Positions 36,497 through 45,387 of a DNA stretch of 64,000 nt are shown here, in pieces. The position numbers were made by a program, and so were the translations under genes. The DNA comes from Io17-Chloro-G2 sp965226915. Its GTDB lineage: Bacteria > Chloroflexota > Dehalococcoidia > Lucifugimonadales > UBA3495. Position 1 is the stretch's first letter. Each line of letters opens with the position of its first letter. The stretch is taken from positions 496,001-560,000 of the forward strand of contig CBDDEJ010000009.1 of NCBI GenBank assembly GCA_965226915.1. Direction: 5' to 3'. The notes under the pieces were generated by a model. That model searched no databases. It saw only the letters and a program-made list of their open reading frames with translations, and had not been told where the DNA came from.

Positions 36497-36504
36497 ATAT
36501 TATT

Positions 36505-36822
36505 ACCTCCTTCTGGTTTTGATGAACGCATTATATGCTCCGAAAAGAGAACGTGCATCCCAAGATTTGGCGGTTTTGTTCCGGCCAAACACCGGAACTA
36601 ATAGCCATATCCGGCTATGATCAAACGCGGGTAATGAGAGGTTCCCTGTTCTGCTCGTCCCGGTTGAGACGAATCGGCCGATCATGGTGTCCAAAACCCG
36701 CGCTCTTACAAAGCTAAGGCCCCGGCGTTCACCGGGGCCAGTTCAAACATCATGGTTGCCTGGTGGGTGAATGAAACCTTATTGGCTATAGCATCACCCA
36801 TCCATTTATAGTGGCTAAACCG
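36505..36822. other. Former DUF1326 upstream region
   Basis: AGAAGGAGG (reverse strand, 36505-36513) and a TATAAT -10 box (reverse strand, 36536-36531) are the orphaned signals of the DUF1326 gene. A hairpin GGCCCCGG/CCGGGGCC lies at 36718-36739. No gene is seen. Confidence 0.65.
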
Positions 36823-37548
36823 TTAATGAAACGCCACAACCGGTGCGGTGTAAGAACCGTCATACATCGCCAACAGACCCGGAGATGAACTGGAGATCAA
36901 GTCGATCAGGGTATTTGCGTTGTAGCCAGACACCTCCTCCAGCAGCAGAGGGCTATTGGCGGTAGTTCCCTTGATGGTTCGGAAAGAGACTATCACCATG
37001 GCGCCATCGCCGGTTAAGCCTTGAGCATCGATCATGCCTACCCATACTTTGCCGGGGGCCGATACCCGCGATTCGATGATCGCGTTCATCGCCAGATCAC
37101 CGTTGGCCACGCCGGAGAACTCCAGCAGCGACGGCTCGTAGCTCAACACCAACTCCAGGCTACCCACCTGGGAGGCTCCTCGCAGGTTGATAGGCACCTG
37201 CACCACCTGCGGGGGCGCGGGCGTCGGTTCAATCAGCGGTGTAGGTTCGATCTTGACGACGGGCGCCACCGTGGGCAAGAGCCTGGGCGCCGGAGTATTC
37301 ACCGGGGTTGGAATGGGCGTTGGATCAACCAAAACCACAGCCGTAGGCGGGGGCGCGGTAGGCACAGCGGTTGGAGATTCAGTCGCCCCGGTCAGGGCGC
37401 CGCCGGCGGCATCACCGCCTGCCAACGCTCCCACCGCATACAACCCGCCGGCAACCACGGCGATGACCGCCGCGGCGCCCAAGATCCACTTGTACCTAGC
37501 GGTCACCGTGACCAGGGCTATATCAATCCAAACTCGAAAACCGTTCAT
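36823..37548 (-). CDS. Membrane-anchored cohesin-domain protein
   Basis: The 241-residue protein has one membrane helix (about 21-43), a Pro/Thr-rich linker (about 55-115), then a cohesin-like domain (IPINLRGASQVGSLELVLSYEPSLLEFSGVANGDL...VWVGMIDAQGLTGDGAMVIVSFRTI). Cohesins bind dockerins in cellulosomes. It lies 1 base after a large secreted protein that carries a dockerin, so it could hold that protein at the cell surface. No enzyme is attached. Its start at 37548 directly follows the upstream stop. Confidence 0.85.
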   Translation of the reverse strand: MNGFRVWIDIALVTVTARYKWILGAAAVIAVVAGGLYAVGALAGGDAAGGALTGATESPTAVPTAPPPTAVVLVDPTPIPTPVNTPAPRLLPTVAPVVKIEPTPLIEPTPAPPQVVQVPINLRGASQVGSLELVLSYEPSLLEFSGVANGDLAMNAIIESRVSAPGKVWVGMIDAQGLTGDGAMVIVSFRTIKGTTANSPLLLEEVSGYNANTLIDLISSSSPGLLAMYDGSYTAPVVAFH

Positions 37549-37549
37549 A

Positions 37550-40500
37550 TTAGTTTCCTTTCTCCGGTCCGGCTAAGGCCAGGATTTGACGCGCATCTTC
37601 AATGGTCACCGCCCCGTCCCCGTCTATATCCAGGGCCAAATCCACTTCCATAATGTTCATAGCCATTCTCAGGGCAATCAATCCATCCAAAGGCGTAATG
37701 GCTCCGTCGCCGTCTCCGTCGCCGGCGGTCCGCAGGCCTATCGTCACCGAACCGTTCTCAAGAGAGATGGAAAGAGGCCGGCTATAGGAATCGCTCACCA
37801 GGCTCCTGGAGAGGGTTAGCTGGGTGAAACTTCCCAATTCACCCACCGCCCTGAATTCCACCACGGCAGCTGATCCGTCACCGACCACTGGGTCGTCCGA
37901 GGCGAAACCAAAGCGGATCACCCCCGGATCATCGGAATGGACTCTGAACGTGGCAGGAGCGAAAAGGGATCCCTTGGTCACACCGACGACTTCCACCACG
38001 GATGGGTCATAGGCCAGGGTGAATGTGGCCCCGACCACGTCCTCCGCTTTTTCCACCATGATGGGAACCCTCACGGTCCCGCCGGGAGGCGCTGCCCTGA
38101 CGCCTGCCCCAAGCACCATCTCGAATGCCACGGGGCGCATGGAGAATGGCTGGCCTCCTTGGGGCGGGTTGATGGTCGGGGCGAGATTATCGGGCGTGAC
38201 GGTGATCTGGTAGGTCCCCGCCGCGGCGTCACCTGACTGGGCGGCCGAGACGATGACGAAAAATGTCTCGGTCACCGGCGCCGTAACGGACAGCAGCGAA
38301 CCCGTGCCGTAGTTGGAGTCGGTGAATCCAGAATTTGGATTCGTAACGGTGAACCTGAAGGGCTCTTCATTATCGGTCTTGACCTCAACCAAGTAGGTTC
38401 GCCCCTTTTCCGCCGAGAAGGAGAAATTGTCTTTATCATCCACAGGGCTGATGGTGCCCCCAATGCTGTTTCCCAAGTCGATTTCGGTCGCTCCAGTCAG
38501 AACATCGCTATGCCGGTCCTCCAGTCCCACCTCCGCGTCCACTTTCAGGAAGTATGTGCCCAATGGATCACTGATATGAGGGGATGCGGACACGGTGATG
38601 ATGTAGGCGCCGGTGGACGGCGCAACCCAGGTAATATCGGCCTCTTCACCGTAGTTGGCCACCACCGGAGCGGCGCTATTGTCCAACGGGTCAACAGAAA
38701 GGCTCACTGCCTGGGCAGTACCGTAGGTGAGGTCGAAGGTATACATCACTCCCCGGCGGGCGGTAAAGGAGAACCGGTCCTTGTCCTCCTCGGGGCTGAT
38801 GGCTCCTGTCACCGAATTGCCAAAGCTGATGGGCGTAGCGGATGGGGCGAAGTCGCTGTGACGGTCTTCCAAAGTGCTATCCGACTTTACCCTTAACGAG
38901 TAACCGCCTACTGCATCCTTAACCCGGCTTGATCCTGAAAGAATCACAAAGAAGGTCCCGCTTTCTGAGGCGACCCATTCCAACTCGGAGCCTAGACCTT
39001 CATTGGAGGTCACCGTACCCCCAACGGGCTTGCCGATAGAGATATCCACTGCCGCGCCGGAGCCGGCATCGATGATGTATTTCATTCCTCGGGCCGCCGG
39101 GAAGGAAAAGAAGTCAAAGTCGGTCTCTGGGCTGATGGCGCCGTTGTACACGGTGCCGAATCCAATGGGAGTAGCGCCTTCCCGGGATTCGCTATGGCGG
39201 TCCTCCAAGCTGGTGTTGGCGTTGACCTGCAGAGAATAGGTTCCAATGGAGTCCGTGATCCTCGGAGAGGCTGTTATAGCAACGAAATAGGTATCATCAC
39301 TTGGCGCTATCCAGGAAAGTGTGTCGCCGGAACCGGAGTTGGACAGTTCTATGCCCTCCACCGGCAGCGCCACCGCGATCCCGATCTCCGCCATTGCGCC
39401 TGGACTGACCTGGATATCATATTGAACGCCCCTTACCGCCCTAAAGAAGAAGTAATCTTGGTCTTCCTCAGGACTGATGGCGCCTTGTTGAATGCTTCCC
39501 AATCTAATGGGCGTGGCGCCCTCGCGGCCATCGCTGTGAAGGTCTTCCAGAGAAACATCCGCGCTGACATCCAACGTATATGTTCCAACGGCGTCGTTTA
39601 CCCGGTTGGAACCGGTGACCGTGGCGTAGTACGTGTCCGTGGTCGGAGCAATCCACTCCAGCATGTCCTCGACGCCGGCCGTCGTGGCGGCGACCCCGTC
39701 CACCGGATTCAACACCGACAGGGACACGCCATTGGAGGTGCCCGTATTCGCTTGGAAGGTGTATTTAACTCCGCGAATGGCCTGGAAGAAGAAGAAATCG
39801 ACGTCGTCTTCCGGCGAAACCGAGCCCGCGTGGGGGTTGCCGAAGCTTACCTGGGTCGCCCCTTCTCTGGACTCGCTATGGCGGTCCTCCAGGGCCATAT
39901 CGGCGGAGACTTCCACGGTGTAAGTGCCAACAGGCTCCCGCACCAGCTGAGAACCGGACACGACCACAAAGTAAATCGCAGTAGTCGGCGCCACCCAATC
40001 AAGTTCGTCGCCCACTCCTCCGTTGGTGGTTTCAATCAAGCCGGCGGGGCCGGTTATAGCAATACCTACCCCTTCCACCGTGCCCGGGTCCACTTGGAAG
40101 GCATACCGCACGCCCCTCAACGCCTGAAAAGAGAAATAGTCGTTGTCATCGGCCGGGCTGATGGCGCCCCGGTGTTCGGCGCCAAAGCTAATGGGAGTGG
40201 CGCCCTGCCGTGAGTCAGTGTGCTTGTCTTCCAACAGTAAGTCGGCGGAAACCTCCAGCGTATAAGTTCCCACCGGTTGTCTAACCAACGGCGAGCCGGA
40301 AATGATGGCATAGTAGATGGAAGTGGAAGAGGCGATCCATTCCAGATTGGTCCCAAGACCTCCGTTGGATGATTTTATCGTTCCTAACTGGTCGCCAATG
40401 GCGATCTCCACGCCCTGGGCGGTGCCCAATTCAGCGTTGATCGTGTATTTGACCCCCCTATTAGCGCGGAATGAAAAATAATCGCGGTCGTAGTCCTCCT

Positions 40501-41092
40501 GAATGCTTCCAGCGTGCATGGGCTGGTTGGGCCAGGGGCTGACAGCCCCCTGGTATTCGTTTCCGATGGCTATAGGAGTGGCGCCGGTGCCGTATTGTTC
40601 ATGGCGATCGGCCAAGCTAGAATCACCGGTGGCCTCCAGGGTATAGGCGCCTAAGAATACCGGACCGTCGGGAGCGCCCTGGGCGCCATAGACTTCCAGG
40701 TAGTAGGTCCCAGAGGTGCGGGCCACCCAGTCGACGGTTTTTTCGTCTCCGTCCCAGGTCAGAGCTTGCCCTTCCGCCACGCCGGCCCCGCGCTCGACAG
40801 AATCTATCACCGTTATGTTGGCGTCGGTGATACCAGTCAAATCTAGGGTGAAAGTATATTGAACCCCGCGCCGTGTCTCAAAAGCGAAGTAGTCAACATC
40901 GAAGAAAAGAGCTGTTTCATCTATGTTGCCCGAAATCACGCCGGAGCCGATCCCGATAGCGGTAGCCTGGGACCGGTAATCGCCGTGGTCGTCTTCTGCG
41001 CGGACCACCGACGGCGAAAAATGGCTTAGTAGTGCTACCGCCAGGAGCACGGCCATCACGCCTACCCCGGACAAGGTCAATAGATTACGCAT
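37550..41092 (-). CDS. Secreted PPC-repeat protein with cohesin and dockerin domains
   Basis: A signal peptide (1-32) is followed by eight PPC-like repeats of about 105 residues, each marked by (E/D)RHS(E/D)...GATPI.FG...GAISPE.D.D.FSF.A.RGV.Y. Then comes a cohesin domain (about 1000-1130: VRVPIMVEKAEDVVGATFTLAYDPSVVEVV) and a type I dockerin (DGDGDGAITPLDGLIALRMAM, DIDGDGAVTIEDARQILALA) with two calcium loops. It is an adhesive or scaffold-like surface protein rather than an enzyme. Its dockerin may bind the cohesin of the next gene, or its own cohesin to form chains. Confidence 0.9.
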   Translation of the reverse strand: MRNLLTLSGVGVMAVLLAVALLSHFSPSVVRAEDDHGDYRSQATAIGIGSGVISGNIDETALFFDVDYFAFETRRGVQYTFTLDLTGITDANITVIDSVERGAGVAEGQALTWDGDEKTVDWVARTSGTYYLEVYGAQGAPDGPVFLGAYTLEATGDSSLADRHEQYGTGATPIAIGNEYQGAVSPWPNQPMHAGSIQEDYDRDYFSFRANRGVKYTINAELGTAQGVEIAIGDQLGTIKSSNGGLGTNLEWIASSTSIYYAIISGSPLVRQPVGTYTLEVSADLLLEDKHTDSRQGATPISFGAEHRGAISPADDNDYFSFQALRGVRYAFQVDPGTVEGVGIAITGPAGLIETTNGGVGDELDWVAPTTAIYFVVVSGSQLVREPVGTYTVEVSADMALEDRHSESREGATQVSFGNPHAGSVSPEDDVDFFFFQAIRGVKYTFQANTGTSNGVSLSVLNPVDGVAATTAGVEDMLEWIAPTTDTYYATVTGSNRVNDAVGTYTLDVSADVSLEDLHSDGREGATPIRLGSIQQGAISPEEDQDYFFFRAVRGVQYDIQVSPGAMAEIGIAVALPVEGIELSNSGSGDTLSWIAPSDDTYFVAITASPRITDSIGTYSLQVNANTSLEDRHSESREGATPIGFGTVYNGAISPETDFDFFSFPAARGMKYIIDAGSGAAVDISIGKPVGGTVTSNEGLGSELEWVASESGTFFVILSGSSRVKDAVGGYSLRVKSDSTLEDRHSDFAPSATPISFGNSVTGAISPEEDKDRFSFTARRGVMYTFDLTYGTAQAVSLSVDPLDNSAAPVVANYGEEADITWVAPSTGAYIITVSASPHISDPLGTYFLKVDAEVGLEDRHSDVLTGATEIDLGNSIGGTISPVDDKDNFSFSAEKGRTYLVEVKTDNEEPFRFTVTNPNSGFTDSNYGTGSLLSVTAPVTETFFVIVSAAQSGDAAAGTYQITVTPDNLAPTINPPQGGQPFSMRPVAFEMVLGAGVRAAPPGGTVRVPIMVEKAEDVVGATFTLAYDPSVVEVVGVTKGSLFAPATFRVHSDDPGVIRFGFASDDPVVGDGSAAVVEFRAVGELGSFTQLTLSRSLVSDSYSRPLSISLENGSVTIGLRTAGDGDGDGAITPLDGLIALRMAMNIMEVDLALDIDGDGAVTIEDARQILALAGPEKGN

Positions 41093-41483
41093 CTTCCCCT
41101 CCCAACCCCGCTGCCATCGCCCTTGGGCCGGCTTCCCCCGTTCACAACAAATGCCGGTTTCCTTGATCGCCCTCGCGTTTTGCTAGGGCTGACCGCTGCG
41201 ACGGACCGGGCAGCAAATATAAACTAAATGATTATGTCGATGATTTTATCTTTGTTTAAATTTTTGTTCAATATATCCAATCGCTCTTATTTCGCATTTT
41301 TCGGGCGCCGCCCTGGGATTGCCGAGCAACCTATAAGAAACTCGGGATTAGCGCCAGAAGAAGTTACAGGAGCCCAAACCGCCGGTTCTAGGCGATTCCG
41401 CCGCTATGGCTGCCTTGAACCCACCAATGCCATGTGTTAAATTACCTTTAAATACACTCATCAAAAGTAAAAAGGACTACCTA
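41093..41483. other. Intergenic region upstream of rpsU
   Basis: An AT-rich stretch (41220-41290) separates the divergent genes and probably holds their promoters. No consensus promoter stands out. Confidence 0.4.
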
Positions 41484-41672
41484 ATGGCATACGTGACTCC
41501 AAGGGAGGGGGAAAATCCCGAGAGCCTGGTTAACCGTTTCCGGGCTTCCGTTCAACATTCGGGGATACTCCGGGAACTGAAGGACCGCCGGTTCTTCCGC
41601 TCCAAGGCACAGAAAGAACGGTTGGCAGCCCAGCGGGCCGCCCGCCGCCGCCGCCGCCAACAACGCCGCTAG
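41484..41672 (+). CDS. rpsU: Ribosomal protein bS21
   Basis: The 62-residue protein is MAYVTPREGENPESLVNRF... with the basic C-terminal tail (RAARRRRRQQRR) of bS21, a 30S subunit protein near the mRNA exit. The ATG at 41484 after AAAAAGGAC is chosen over the in-frame ATG 78 bases upstream, which lacks S21 sequence. A bidirectional terminator follows. Confidence 0.9.
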   Translation: MAYVTPREGENPESLVNRFRASVQHSGILRELKDRRFFRSKAQKERLAAQRAARRRRRQQRR

Positions 41673-41716
41673 AAGCCGCGGCTTAGGCCGGGCTTTTTCG
41701 GTAACCCTTGCGACAA

Positions 41717-41754
41717 AAAGGGCGGATTCCACAATCTGGCGGAATCCGCCCTTT
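41717..41754. terminator. Bidirectional terminator
   Basis: A 14-bp stem AAAGGGCGGATTCC/GGAATCCGCCCTTT lies between convergent rpsU and the MBL gene. Confidence 0.85.
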
Positions 41755-41797
41755 GATTTTCTCCCCAAGGCGACCGGTGTCCATCGTTCTCCGACGG

Positions 41798-42658
41798 TCA
41801 AACGGGGATGCGCATCAACTCTTCAGAGAATATGATCTCACCGTCGTAGATCCTCCGCACGTCGCCAATGCCCTTTTCCATGGGCCCGTGGCCGGAAAGA
41901 TGCGGGCCAACGTGGACCAGCACCAATTTTTTGACCCCCGCTTCTTGGGCCAGCCGGGCCGCTCCCAGCGTGCCGCATTGACCGTCGGATTCGCCGTTCG
42001 CCTCCATCACTTCCTGGTCATCCCAACACATACACAGCATGGCGTCGGCCCCCTTGGCCAGGTCCAGCACGCTTTGGCAGGGCCGGGTGTCGCCGGTGAA
42101 CACCAAGCTGCCTTCGCTGCTGTCCACCCGGTAGCACAGGGAGTCCAACCACGACTGCACGTGCTCGGCCGGGGCCGCGGTCACCCGCCAATCGGCGGTT
42201 CCGTGAACTAGGCCGGGCCCTACGTCTTTGGCCGAAACCGAAGGAGGCATCCTGGGGAGAGTACCTCCCCGGTTGACGAATACCTGCTGACTCAGCGGAT
42301 GGTTGACCCTCGCTTTCCAGTCGTGGGAGAACAAGCCATTCTCACCCAAAATCCCCTCGGTGATCCGCTCGGTCAAATCCGGGCCAAACACCTGTAGCTG
42401 GTTCTCCTGGCCTATGCTTTGGTCCCATCGTCATAGAAGAAAGCAGGGATAATCGATGTCGTGATCGAAGTGGTGATGGGTAAAAAATAGATAATCCACC
42501 TCGGTGGGAAACATGCCAGCCTGCACCAACTTATGGGTGGCGGCCGGACCGCAATCGAACATCAAAAGCTCCCCGCCCACGCTGAGGGCGTAGGAGCTGC
42601 CAAACCTGGTTGGCGTCGGGGTTGGGGTCCCCGCGCCTAGAACCACTACTTCCGCCAT
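41798..42658 (-). CDS. MBL-fold (RNase Z-like) hydrolase with an in-frame TGA
   Basis: One frame covers GAGTPTPTPTRFGSS, THHHFDHD (residues 60-67, zinc motif), LVFTGDTRPC and LVLVHVGPHLSGHG, a metallo-hydrolase of the RNase Z/arylsulfatase type of about 286 residues. A TGA at 42433-42431 breaks it after YPCFLL and before RWDQSIGQENQ. The downstream part is in frame and fully conserved, so a nonsense mutation, a sequence error or selenocysteine (residue 76) are possible. A foldable hairpin lies 19-49 bases downstream, see findings. A restart at GTG 42391 would lack the zinc motif. Confidence 0.75.
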
Positions 42659-42862
42659 GCCGCCTCCTGATCGTTTTCCAAAATCAAACTCCGCAGCCCA
42701 TCAGATTTTTTGTCAGCTGATGCCGATGCTAAAATCGTGAGCATCCCAGAAAGCACAGATTACCACAATGGCATGGGATAATAGGCTATCCCGTGGTTGG
42801 GACCGCCACGGCGCAGGAGGTGGCATGGCGCCCGCCGCCAAATTTGGCCAACGCCATTCTAA

Positions 42863-42891
42863 TTGACAGCTAGATACGTTGCTGGTAAATT
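42863..42891 (+). promoter_or_regulatory. Candidate promoter of the FmdB-like gene
   Basis: TTGACA (42863), 17 bases, TAAATT (42886). The -35 box is perfect and the -10 box is weak. Confidence 0.45.
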
Positions 42892-42959
42892 GGTTTAGTT
42901 GGCCTATTTTTACAGGCTGAATATTTTATTAGTGAATCCATTCCGCCAGGAGGGCGTAA

Positions 42960-43319
42960 GTGCCGCGATACGACTACAAATGCACCGATTGTGAGCAGGA
43001 ATTTGAGCTGGTGCAAAGCTTTGCCGAAGCCGGCTCGGGGGAATGCCCCCTATGCTCCGGCAAGGGCCAACGTGTCTATCACGCTGTGCCGGTGATATAC
43101 AAAGGAAGCGGATTTTACACGACCGACTATGGCCGGCCCAAGCCGCCGTCTGAGAACGGAAGCAAGGATTCCTCGGATTCCAAGAAATCCAGCGACAGCA
43201 AAGAGTCTAGCGATAGCTCATCATCCGACTCTAAAGAGAAGGTCAGCGCGTCGGAGAGCGGTTCGTCGAACTCATCGGGCAGTTCTTCCAGCAGCGAGAG
43301 TAGCGACTCTTCCACCTAG
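42960..43319 (+). CDS. FmdB-type zinc-ribbon protein with Ser-rich tail
   Basis: It starts with GTG at 42960 (after AGGAGGG) with the FmdB zinc ribbon: YDYKCTDCEQEFELVQSF...CPLCSGKGQRVYHAVPVIYKGSGFYTTDY. The tail (about 60-119) is a low-complexity Ser/Lys/Asp run, usual in this family. FmdB proteins are small putative regulatory or assembly factors of unclear role. Confidence 0.9.
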   Translation: MPRYDYKCTDCEQEFELVQSFAEAGSGECPLCSGKGQRVYHAVPVIYKGSGFYTTDYGRPKPPSENGSKDSSDSKKSSDSKESSDSSSSDSKEKVSASESGSSNSSGSSSSSESSDSST

Positions 43320-43353
43320 ACCGATCTCCCAAAAAGTCTGTAATCAACAAAAA

Positions 43354-43396
43354 ACCCGCTGGTGGGCAGCCTTGAGACGCCACAGCGGGCATTTTG
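43354..43396 (+). terminator. Terminator after the FmdB-like gene
   Basis: CCCGCTG pairs with CAGCGGG (43383), with an inner TGG/CCA pair, and is followed by a T-rich tail. Confidence 0.6.
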
Positions 43397-43494
43397 TTAT
43401 CTGGGCTAATTCTTAGCTGGTTTCTATAAATCGTCTGTAAATTGCTTGGGCAATTTGTCCTGGCCCGCTATCCATCGCTGAGGAGTTTGCCACG

Positions 43495-43962
43495 GTGCGC
43501 GTCTTGATCCAGCGGGTGACCAGGGCAGCCGTCATGGTTGACGGGCAAGAAGTGGGAAGCATCGGTCCGGGTCCCGGGCTGGTCGTATTTCTGGGGGTAG
43601 CGGCGGACGATCAGGAGGCCGACGCCCAGTATTTGGTTGAGAAGCTGATCCATTTGAGAATATTTTCCGGCGAGGATGGCCGCTTTGACCTTTCCATCTT
43701 GGACGTGGGGGCCGAATTGTTGTTGGTGAGCCAATTCACGCTTTACGCGGAGACACGCAAGGGACGCCGCCCCAGCTTTACCCAAGCTGCGTCCCCCGAC
43801 GACGCCAGGCGGTTATACGAATTCACAGCAGAGCGATTTCGTCAGGCTGGACTGAAGGTCGCCACCGGGCGTTTTCAAGAACACATGCTGGTCAGCCTGG
43901 AGAACGACGGCCCGGTGACCCTCATGCTGGACAGCGAAGACCGGCAAAAGCCTCGCCGTTAG
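43495..43962 (+). CDS. dtd: D-aminoacyl-tRNA deacylase
   Basis: The 155-residue protein starts with GTG and has the Dtd signature: MRVLIQRVTRAAVMVDG, LLLVSQFTLYAETRKGRRPSF (SQFTL), and NDGPVTLMLDS near the end (the usual GPVTL/GPVT motif). It removes D-amino acids wrongly charged to tRNA. It is complete and stands alone. Confidence 0.95.
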   Translation: MRVLIQRVTRAAVMVDGQEVGSIGPGPGLVVFLGVAADDQEADAQYLVEKLIHLRIFSGEDGRFDLSILDVGAELLLVSQFTLYAETRKGRRPSFTQAASPDDARRLYEFTAERFRQAGLKVATGRFQEHMLVSLENDGPVTLMLDSEDRQKPRR

Positions 43963-44486
43963 CGATGCCAGCCCATACCTTTGTAGAACCCTCTGAGGTA
44001 GGCGATCTGGCCGCCGTGGGCGACAATATCCCAGGTCATCTGCCCCAACGCAGATGCGCTGGTGCGGGGTTCCGCTCCTGCTGGAAACACCACTCGCTTC
44101 TCCAAGTCTTGCTCAGTGAGGCCGGCCAGAAACGCGCGGGCCTCCGACCGTACAGCCTGGTAATAGCCCAATAACACTTCACGCGAAGGCGGGCTCCAAG
44201 CGGCCACTTGCTCGGCGGTCCAACCCACTCCCCGGTCCTCGGCGTCCGGCGCTGCCCCGAACCTTTGCGCCCATCCTCCTTCCACCCAAATCTGGACATG
44301 GTCTCTAAGGCGAGTGGTCACAAAAGAATCCATCACCCGGTTAAGATGCCATAGGATCCAGGCGATGGAGTTGCATTCGCCAGCGGGGATCCGCGCCAGC
44401 GTAGCGTCATCCATCCCGTCCAAAGCATCATCGATCATGTCCCAATTGCGGTCCAGGGCGGCGAGCAATAATTCGGTGGCCAGCAT
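43959..44486 (-). CDS. DinB family protein
   Basis: The 175-residue four-helix protein has the family His pattern: IAWILWHLNRVMDSF, VWIEGGWAQRF-like segment, and ALGQMTWDIVAHGGQIAYLRGF. The metal ligands are in place, unlike the broken relative at 13304-13861. It starts directly after the nadC stop (TAAATG), so it is translated with nadC. The reaction is unknown. Confidence 0.9.
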   Translation of the reverse strand: MLATELLLAALDRNWDMIDDALDGMDDATLARIPAGECNSIAWILWHLNRVMDSFVTTRLRDHVQIWVEGGWAQRFGAAPDAEDRGVGWTAEQVAAWSPPSREVLLGYYQAVRSEARAFLAGLTEQDLEKRVVFPAGAEPRTSASALGQMTWDIVAHGGQIAYLRGFYKGMGWHR

Positions 44487-45350
44487 TTACTTAAACTCCA
44501 AATCCAGGCTGATGTCCAGGGCGGTTGTGGAATGGGTCAAGGCGCCGACGGATATCAGGTCAACGCCGGTGTCCGCCACGGCGCGGACAGTTTCATGATC
44601 GATGCCCCCCGAAGCTTCCACAACGGCCTTCCCATCGATGATATCCATCGCCTGCCGCATCATGTCCACGGGCATGTTATCCAGCATGATGATGTGCGCG
44701 CCGCCTTCCAGCGCCTGCCTGACCTCGTCTATGGTTTCCACCTCCACCTCCACTTTGATGGTGTGAGACGCCTTGGACAGGGCTAGCTGGATGACCTCTT
44801 TCAGACCCATCTCCCTGGAGCGCAAAGCCTGAATATGATTGTCCTTGATCAAGATGCCGTCGGCCAGGTTCAAGCGATGGTTGAAGCCGCCGCCCATGCG
44901 CACGGCGTATTTGTCCAGATACCGGTGACCCGGAACTGTTTTGCGGGTGTCTACGATACGTGACTTGGAGCCAGCCACCGATTGCACCTCCAGAACATAC
45001 TGGTTCGTGTCGCTGGCGATACCGCTCATCCTTTGCAAGAAATTCAGCGCCACCCGTTCAGCTTTTAGTATGCTGTTGGCTGACCCTTGCACGACGGCTA
45101 AATCCGTGCCCGGTGATACCGGGGAACCGTCCTCCAACAAGGCCTGAGTGACCAGTGCGTTATCCACCCGGTTAAAAACCGCCATGGCAACGTCTAAACC
45201 GGCCACGACCCCCACGGCCTTGGCCCGCAACATACCGCTGCCATGGACCTCCGGAGGAACCAGGGCTTGAGTCGTGGGATCGTTGAATGTTTGGTCTTCG
45301 GTTAGCGCCGATTCGATCAGCCGATGCACTTCCGGCGGTAGCTCGATCAC
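44487..45350 (-). CDS. nadC: Nicotinate-nucleotide pyrophosphorylase
   Basis: The 287-residue protein shows the NadC motifs: RVALNFLQRMSGIAS, SRIVDTRKTVPGHRYLDKYAVRMGGGFNHR, and IKDNH, with VEASGGI near the end. It makes nicotinate mononucleotide from quinolinate and PRPP, the last step of de novo NAD synthesis in this cluster. It lies 37 bases after nadB. Confidence 0.97.
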   Translation of the reverse strand: MIELPPEVHRLIESALTEDQTFNDPTTQALVPPEVHGSGMLRAKAVGVVAGLDVAMAVFNRVDNALVTQALLEDGSPVSPGTDLAVVQGSANSILKAERVALNFLQRMSGIASDTNQYVLEVQSVAGSKSRIVDTRKTVPGHRYLDKYAVRMGGGFNHRLNLADGILIKDNHIQALRSREMGLKEVIQLALSKASHTIKVEVEVETIDEVRQALEGGAHIIMLDNMPVDMMRQAMDIIDGKAVVEASGGIDHETVRAVADTGVDLISVGALTHSTTALDISLDLEFK

Positions 45351-45387
45351 GATTTGTCTCCTTGCTGGATAAAAATCAAACTAACTA

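Noticed and set aside
39003..40213. Long plus-strand frames opposite the PPC-repeat gene
   Set aside because: They are shadows of the repeated minus-strand gene; they have no start signals.
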